A DNA stretch of 64,000 nt, taken from NCBI RefSeq assembly GCF_024734895.1, contig NZ_CP091430.1, positions 4,730,501 through 4,794,500 of the forward strand. Direction: 5' to 3'. The notes beneath the pieces were generated by a model. The model was given only the letters and a program-made list of their open reading frames with translations, searched no databases and was not told the origin of the DNA. The translations under genes and the position numbers were made by a program. Below are positions 59,597 to 64,000 of the stretch, piece by piece; position 1 is the first letter of the stretch, and every line of letters begins with the position of its first letter. Source of the DNA: Paenibacillus spongiae (GTDB lineage: Bacteria; Bacillota; Bacilli; Paenibacillales; Paenibacillaceae).

Positions 59597-60694
59597 TTAA
59601 CGGTGATCAGCGCCTACCGCTTCCACGATGGTTGCAAATCCGTCTCTTCTTAGCCGTTCTTTCAAACCGCGTGCCAGAACGCGGAGCAGCTCCGGTCCGC
59701 AGTAAATGAGCGCCGTATAAATTTCAATTAAACTTGCGCCGGCGCGAATTTTATCGTATGCATCGTCCGCGGTAAAGATACCGCCGGAACCGATAATGGG
59801 CAGCTTGCCCCCGGTCTGCCGGTATACCTCGCGAATAACCTCGGTCGACCGCGCAGTGAGCGGCTTCCCGCTAAGTCCCCCCGTCTCCTTGGCATTCGGG
59901 TGTCGCAGACCTTCACGGCTAATCGTCGTGTTCGAAGCGATGATGCCTGCTGCGCCGCTCGTCGCGATGGTATCTACGGTATATCCCAACTGCTCGCTTG
60001 TCATATCCGGGGCAATCTTCACTAGTACCGGCTTAATCGGGCCTCCATGCTTTCTTGCCTGAACGCCCATTTCCTCCATGACCGTGGTCAGCAGAAGCTG
60101 CAGCTCGTCTCCATGCTGCAGAGCCCGCAGGTCCGGCGTATTCGGAGAGCTGATATTCACGACAAAGAAGTCTCCGTAAGGATACAGGATCTTCAAGCAT
60201 GCCCGGTAATCCTCATGGGCTTGATCGTTCGGGGTCGTCTTATTCTTCCCAATATTGACGGCGATTGGAATCGGATGCTTCTTGCCTTGGGACAGCCGCT
60301 TGGCCATCGCCTCGGCGCCTTCATTATTGAAGCCCATCCGATTGACGAGCGCTTCGTCAGACGGAAGTCTGAACAGGCGCGGTTGCTCGTTGCCCGCCTG
60401 CCCTTTGGGCGTTACCGTGCCGACCTCGGCAAAGCCGAACCCGATGTTGGCAAACATGCCGACCGACTTGGCGTTCTTATCCAGACCGGCCGCTAGTCCG
60501 ATGGGATGCGGGAATCGCAGTCCGAATAAATCGACAGCCAGCTCGGGACTTTCTTCTACACCGAACATAGACCGCATCAAGCCGGGAATGCCGGGCATCC
60601 TCTCAGCTGTATGCAGTCCGTCAATGACCAAGTGGTGGGCTTTCTCCGGGTCGATTCGAAATAAGAATGGCTTGGCCAATTTGGAATACAACAA
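59597..60694 (-). CDS. pyrD: Dihydroorotate dehydrogenase, quinone-type (class 2)
   Basis: 365 aa membrane-associated enzyme that oxidises dihydroorotate to orotate in pyrimidine synthesis. All class 2 motifs are intact: IGLAAGLDKNAKSVGM, FGFAEVGTVTPKGQAGN, the catalytic NISSPNTPDLRALQ, VKIAPDMT, SNTTISREGL and IGSGGIFTADDAYDKIRAGA. Start TTG 60692-60694 (or the next TTG) after GGAGTG. It stands apart from the other pyr genes. Compare the degenerate PyrD-like fusion at 2505-4457. Confidence 0.95.
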   Translation of the reverse strand: MLYSKLAKPFLFRIDPEKAHHLVIDGLHTAERMPGIPGLMRSMFGVEESPELAVDLFGLRFPHPIGLAAGLDKNAKSVGMFANIGFGFAEVGTVTPKGQAGNEQPRLFRLPSDEALVNRMGFNNEGAEAMAKRLSQGKKHPIPIAVNIGKNKTTPNDQAHEDYRACLKILYPYGDFFVVNISSPNTPDLRALQHGDELQLLLTTVMEEMGVQARKHGGPIKPVLVKIAPDMTSEQLGYTVDTIATSGAAGIIASNTTISREGLRHPNAKETGGLSGKPLTARSTEVIREVYRQTGGKLPIIGSGGIFTADDAYDKIRAGASLIEIYTALIYCGPELLRVLARGLKERLRRDGFATIVEAVGADHR

Positions 60695-60891
60695 CGTACT
60701 TCACTCCGTTCTTCTATTTAGCTCTACGACACATTTTATCTTTTTCCGTAACAAAAAGAAAGAGCCCGGGATTGCCGCGCTCCTTCGCATTCCTCAGGCG
60801 GTTGCAAGGTGAAACCATATTGCGGCCTATCCCGTAAACGGATACAATGATAGTATATGTTCGATTATATGAGATAGAGAGGTTGATCGGC

Positions 60892-61032
60892 ATGAGCCAA
60901 ACGAAGAAAAAACCGCCAATGATGAAGACGAAACCGAAAGAAACCGTAAATAAGAAAGCATTGATTTGGATCGGAGCATCCTTCGTACTCGTTGTTATTG
61001 TAATGACACTGCTCCTCATACTCGATAAATAA
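60892..61032 (+). CDS. Small single-TM protein (46 aa)
   Basis: 46 aa: a basic, Lys/Pro-rich N-terminus (MSQTKKKPPMMKTKPKETVN) and one C-terminal membrane helix (LIWIGASFVLVVIVMTLLL) ending ILDK. ATG 60892 follows GAGAGGTTG; the frame extends upstream to 60847 without a site. It points to the end of the L,D-transpeptidase gene (9-bp gap, convergent). Tail-anchored topology. Function unknown. Confidence 0.7.
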   Translation: MSQTKKKPPMMKTKPKETVNKKALIWIGASFVLVVIVMTLLLILDK

Positions 61033-61041
61033 TTACATTCA

Positions 61042-62430
61042 CTATGATAACCAACGGTATACAACAGCGGGGTTCGTCTCGTCCTGCGTCGGCTGCAAGC
61101 GGAAGCGTTTGTCGGCCGGCTGCGGTTCATCGGGAAGAACGCCGCTTTTAATATTCACCTTGGTCCCGAGCGGCACCAGGTCATACAGTTCCTCGACATC
61201 CTCTTTTCTCATGCGGATACAACCGAGCGATTCATCCTTGCCGATGCTGTCAGGCTCATTCGTTCCGTGAATCGCATACAGCGTATTCGATAACGTCATG
61301 CCGCGGCTCCCGAACTCTCCATTATCCTTCCCATTCGGATTCTTCACCTTCTCGCTAATATAGAAGCTGCCTGATGGGGTCTTGTCCCCGCCTAGTCCAA
61401 CCGGATAGCTGCGAACGACCACATCGCCGCTCACCACCGCAAGCCGGTACGCATCTGCATCTACAACGATCGATAGCGGTGCTCGAGGCAAATGATCCGC
61501 ACCCCCATTAGACATCGCCCCCTTGCCCGCCTGATTCATCTGGCCCTTCTCTGAAGATGAATCAGGACCGCTGCCTTCCGCTAACGCCTTCAAGGATTTC
61601 AACAGATCAGGGAACAGCTTGCGCATGCCGGCCGTCTCTCCGGCAATCACATTATTCGGATAGGGTCGTACCATATCCTCGATCGCGGTTGGCCACTTGT
61701 CATAGAGTTCCCGGTAATGGGTAATCGCGCTTGAAAGCGTCCACCTCTCCTCCTGTGTCTGGCTCCAGCTGTTCCACTTCTCGAATGCCTCGGTCGCATC
61801 CGACGGTGTACATTCGCATACGGCAGCATCATGCATCTGGACCTGGTAAGCCTCGCCTGCGCCCTGCTTGCGGGTAGACAGCAGAATTCGAGTATCACCG
61901 GTCCAATAACGCCAGCTGCCCCGCTGCTCCAGCATAACGGACAATCCGTAACGGGGAGGCTTCGTTCCCTCTTCCAGCAGAAGCTCAAGCGAGTTGCCCA
62001 TCGGCCGGATTACCGCCGGTTTCACGAAGACAACCTTCACCTGCTCCTTCTCTTCCTGCTGATCCTGACCGCCGCTTAATGCCGCTTCCATGTTGTCTTC
62101 GCCGGGAAGATTGGAAGGTGCTTTGACAGGAAGCGCCATTAAGAACAGCAACAGCAATACCGCAATGCCGATCGAACGGTATAGCATCAAGCGAATCCGC
62201 CTCTTGCGGTTCCACGCCTGGATCATTTGCTCCGGCGGCTGCGCCATCGGGTGCTGCTTCCGTTCATAAGCCTCGTATATGCTGCCGGATTGAAGGAAAC
62301 AGTAATTGGCTTTGGCTTCCTTCCCTTCCAGCATATACTGCTTGCCGAGCAAGTACCATGCCATCCGGTTGTCCGGATGGTTCTGTACATATTGCTTCAA
62401 ATAATTCATATTGTCGCTTCGTTCTTCCAT
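61042..62430 (-). CDS. L,D-transpeptidase (YkuD domain) with N-terminal TPR-like region
   Basis: 462 aa. Residues 1-75: helical TPR-like segment (HPDNRMAWYLLGKQYMLEGK) in the cytoplasm; one TM helix about 83-105 (SIGIAVLLLLFLMALPV); the rest is outside. The YkuD catalytic motif is near 395-430: AIHGTNEP ... SLGCIRMRKEDVEELYDLV, with His and Cys. It crosslinks or modifies peptidoglycan. ATG 62428-62430 follows GGAGGTTCAGG; the frame to 62508 has no site. Confidence 0.9.
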   Translation of the reverse strand: MEERSDNMNYLKQYVQNHPDNRMAWYLLGKQYMLEGKEAKANYCFLQSGSIYEAYERKQHPMAQPPEQMIQAWNRKRRIRLMLYRSIGIAVLLLLFLMALPVKAPSNLPGEDNMEAALSGGQDQQEEKEQVKVVFVKPAVIRPMGNSLELLLEEGTKPPRYGLSVMLEQRGSWRYWTGDTRILLSTRKQGAGEAYQVQMHDAAVCECTPSDATEAFEKWNSWSQTQEERWTLSSAITHYRELYDKWPTAIEDMVRPYPNNVIAGETAGMRKLFPDLLKSLKALAEGSGPDSSSEKGQMNQAGKGAMSNGGADHLPRAPLSIVVDADAYRLAVVSGDVVVRSYPVGLGGDKTPSGSFYISEKVKNPNGKDNGEFGSRGMTLSNTLYAIHGTNEPDSIGKDESLGCIRMRKEDVEELYDLVPLGTKVNIKSGVLPDEPQPADKRFRLQPTQDETNPAVVYRWLS

Positions 62431-62475
62431 CCTGAACCTCCGTAATGCAGCCTTAGTAATATGTACTATATCGGC

Positions 62476-62513
62476 AAATGGCCGCCCGATTTCGCGTCGA
62501 ACGGCCATTTTTT
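62476..62513. terminator. Hairpin between the dinB-linked ORF and the L,D-transpeptidase
   Basis: AAATGGCCG (62476-62484) pairs with CGGCCATTT (62502-62510), 17-nt loop. The T-run lies on the plus side; on the minus strand, where the genes run, only TTT follows, so minus-strand termination is weaker. Confidence 0.5.
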
Positions 62514-62591
62514 AAAATATTTTTATAAGACTAAAGCTTCAATAGCAGAATGCTCTGAAATCGATGGCTGGCTATTTGCTTCTTCGACTAT

Positions 62592-62813
62592 TCATCCCGC
62601 TCCACTTGTTGAGCTTCGCTCAACTGATGTAATGATTTTATCGCGCAGCAGTACGGCCCGAATACCGGAAAGCCACTGTACATCCAATCCGATCTCTTCC
62701 GAGAAGAAACGTACTTGCAGGAATAGCCGCTCCTGTTTCACGTACGGAGCCTTATCTTCATTTAATTGGCAACGCCAAGAATGGGGCTGTACCCAACTAT
62801 TGTTCATCGTCAT
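62592..62813 (-). CDS. Hypothetical small protein after dinB
   Basis: About 73 aa from ATG 62811-62813 (or 62805-62807), which lies inside the last codons of dinB. Segments: HSWRCQLNEDKAPYVKQERL, FLQVRFFSEEIGLDVQWLSG, IRAVLLRDKIITSVERSS. It reads like a single small beta-rich domain. Family not recognised. Translational coupling with dinB suggests a real gene. No TM segment or signal peptide. Confidence 0.5.
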   Translation of the reverse strand: MTMNNSWVQPHSWRCQLNEDKAPYVKQERLFLQVRFFSEEIGLDVQWLSGIRAVLLRDKIITSVERSSTSGAG

Positions 62814-64000
62814 GCAGCATATGCTCATCCGTTTGCAGAGAAGTCCCGCGCAGCCGTTTATTGCGGATAAGCGCGGACGGATCGTCGCCGAGCATCCCTG
62901 CAGTCAGTACGGCGTTCTCGCCGTACTTGTCCCGTAATTTATCCATCGTCTTCGTCAGCGCATCCTTGCGCGGCTGCTCCTCGTAGCTGAATAGGTCAAG
63001 CTGTACGGCCGTTTCGTCGCGCAGCGTCAAGCCCTGCAGCGTAATGCCCAGCAGCCGGACCGGCTCGCCCTCCTTCCAATACTTATCGAACAGCTTAACC
63101 GCTTCATGATGAATATCGCTTGTCGCATCCGTCGGCACATCCAGCGTGATCGAACGGTTGATCGTCGACATGTCCGGCTTGCGTATGACGATCTGCACGA
63201 CACGGGTGACCAGCTTCTGCCTGCGCATCCGTCTGGCCGTCTGATCCGATAAATTCAATAAGATGCGATGCGCTTCGGCTCGTTCGGTCACATCCTGGGG
63301 GAGCGTTGTCGTATGTCCGATTGATTTATTGCGCTCGCGGTTAGACTGAACCGGAGAATGATCGATGCCGTGCGCGGCGGCCTTCATCCAGGATCCCGCT
63401 ACGCCAAAGTGCTTGGTCAGCATTGCCTCTTCAGCCGCCGCAAGCTCCCCGATCGTGCGGATATTGAGCCGTCTCAGCTTATCGGCCGTTTTCGACCCGA
63501 TGCCGAATAACGTATCGCATGGTTTATTCCATAACAACCGCGGCACATCCCGGATGCGAAGCACGGTGAACCCGCTGGGCTTCTGCATATCCGAGGCCAT
63601 CTTCGCAAGAAGCTTGTTCGGCGCAACGCCTATGGAGCATGGAAGATTCCATTCATTCTGGATCCGCTGCTGAATCGTATGCGCAATTTCCAGCGGTTCC
63701 CCGAAGGCCGAGGATCCTGTAATGTCCAGGTAGCATTCATCGATCGAGGTGGCCTCCACCTGGGGGGTATACTGACGGGCCACGGACATGAACCCGCGCG
63801 AATATTTCCGGTACAGCTCGAAATCCGGACGGATCAGAATGAGCTCCGGGCAGATGCGCATTCCTTGACGTACGGTCATGCCGGTTTTAACACCTTTTTG
63901 GCGAGCTGCATACGACGATGTAACGATAATCCCCTTCCGAAGCTCGACGCTGCCCGCAACAGCCGTCGGTTTTCCCCGATATGCTTCCGGCTCCTCCGCC
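62797..64000 (-). CDS. dinB: DNA polymerase IV, Y family (5' end outside the window)
   Basis: C-terminal 400 residues of an error-prone translesion polymerase; the frame is open to base 64000, so the N-terminal catalytic Asp lies outside. Visible: GSVELRKGIIVTSSYAARQK, EATSIDECYLDITG with the palm Asp/Glu pair, GIGSKTADKLRRLNI (helix-hairpin-helix), little-finger domain, and a near-C-terminal QLDLFSYEEQ resembling the clamp-binding motif (QLxLF). The annotated protein continues to LHDDEQ. SOS or damage control cannot be judged without the promoter. Confidence 0.93.
   Translation of the reverse strand, partial: AEEPEAYRGKPTAVAGSVELRKGIIVTSSYAARQKGVKTGMTVRQGMRICPELILIRPDFELYRKYSRGFMSVARQYTPQVEATSIDECYLDITGSSAFGEPLEIAHTIQQRIQNEWNLPCSIGVAPNKLLAKMASDMQKPSGFTVLRIRDVPRLLWNKPCDTLFGIGSKTADKLRRLNIRTIGELAAAEEAMLTKHFGVAGSWMKAAAHGIDHSPVQSNRERNKSIGHTTTLPQDVTERAEAHRILLNLSDQTARRMRRQKLVTRVVQIVIRKPDMSTINRSITLDVPTDATSDIHHEAVKLFDKYWKEGEPVRLLGITLQGLTLRDETAVQLDLFSYEEQPRKDALTKTMDKLRDKYGENAVLTAGMLGDDPSALIRNKRLRGTSLQTDEHMLHDDEQ

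Noticed and set aside
60714..61130. 138-codon minus-strand ORF
   Set aside because: Overlaps the small single-TM gene 60892-61032 antisense and the L,D-transpeptidase end; hydrophobic run is the reverse of the real TM helix region.

Overview
The window looks like a piece of chromosome from a Paenibacillus-type, low-to-mid GC, spore-forming Firmicute. The reasons are the strong AGGAGG-like ribosome sites with frequent TTG/GTG starts, the Bacillus-style operons (fused rhaEW with a DeoR-type rhaR, lutABC, glpP, a PfeT/ZosA-type pump, relQ), perfect 7-1-7 Fur boxes, a holin-like type I toxin, and intergenic palindromic repeats. The assignment is inference from gene content. No rRNA, tRNA, CRISPR array, complete insertion sequence or prophage was found.

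Layout. 1-6.7 kb: the end of a chemotaxis receptor, a NUDIX hydrolase, a peptidase C26 amidotransferase, a two-gene unit (PurO-like IMP cyclohydrolase plus a PyrD-like protein fused to a duplicated membrane domain), a PPOX flavoprotein and a nucleotidyltransferase. 6.9-8.9 kb: GntR regulator and galactonate dehydratase dgoD. 8.9-18.2 kb: a carbon module in which rhaEW, an ASRT-family protein, rhaA, rhaB and rhaR turn L-rhamnose into DHAP and L-lactate, and lutABC next door oxidises L-lactate to pyruvate. 18.4-21.6 kb: iron region with a Fur-boxed small membrane protein facing a PfeT-like P1B4 ATPase that has its own PerR/Fur-like box. 21.7-26.2 kb: GH127-like glycosidase, metallophosphoesterase, HAD-IIA phosphatase and glpP, with a promoter and terminator/attenuator between glpP and the phosphatase. 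26.5-30.9 kb: IclR regulator, PfkB kinase, class II aldolase and SIS protein, which together resemble an amino-sugar or ketose-phosphate pathway.

30.9-43.2 kb is a patchwork of single 'housecleaning' genes (GNAT, NUDIX, HAD, DinB, methyltransferase, an extra adenylate kinase, a BNR-repeat glycosidase), with decayed fragments and a 1-kb intergenic stretch carrying two clusters of palindromic repeats. 43.5-50.5 kb is the most striking unit: seven overlapping genes behind a perfect Fur box on a near-consensus promoter, encoding an FmdE-like protein, two glutaminase-fold proteins without a visible catalytic Cys, and an Opp/Nik-type importer whose second permease is fused to an ATPase. I read it as an undescribed iron-regulated uptake system. 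50.7-51 kb holds a 27-residue holin-like toxin next to a perfect cre site. 51-58 kb has several decaying genes (arginase, rsmF, an ATGA-coupled fragment) among HAD, NUDIX and metallophosphoesterase genes. 58-64 kb is core-like: DUF309, relQ, pyrD, an L,D-transpeptidase and the 3' part of dinB.

Most genes lie on the minus strand. Many start sites were moved from the longest open frame to the start preceded by a good Shine-Dalgarno sequence; the reason is given in each entry.
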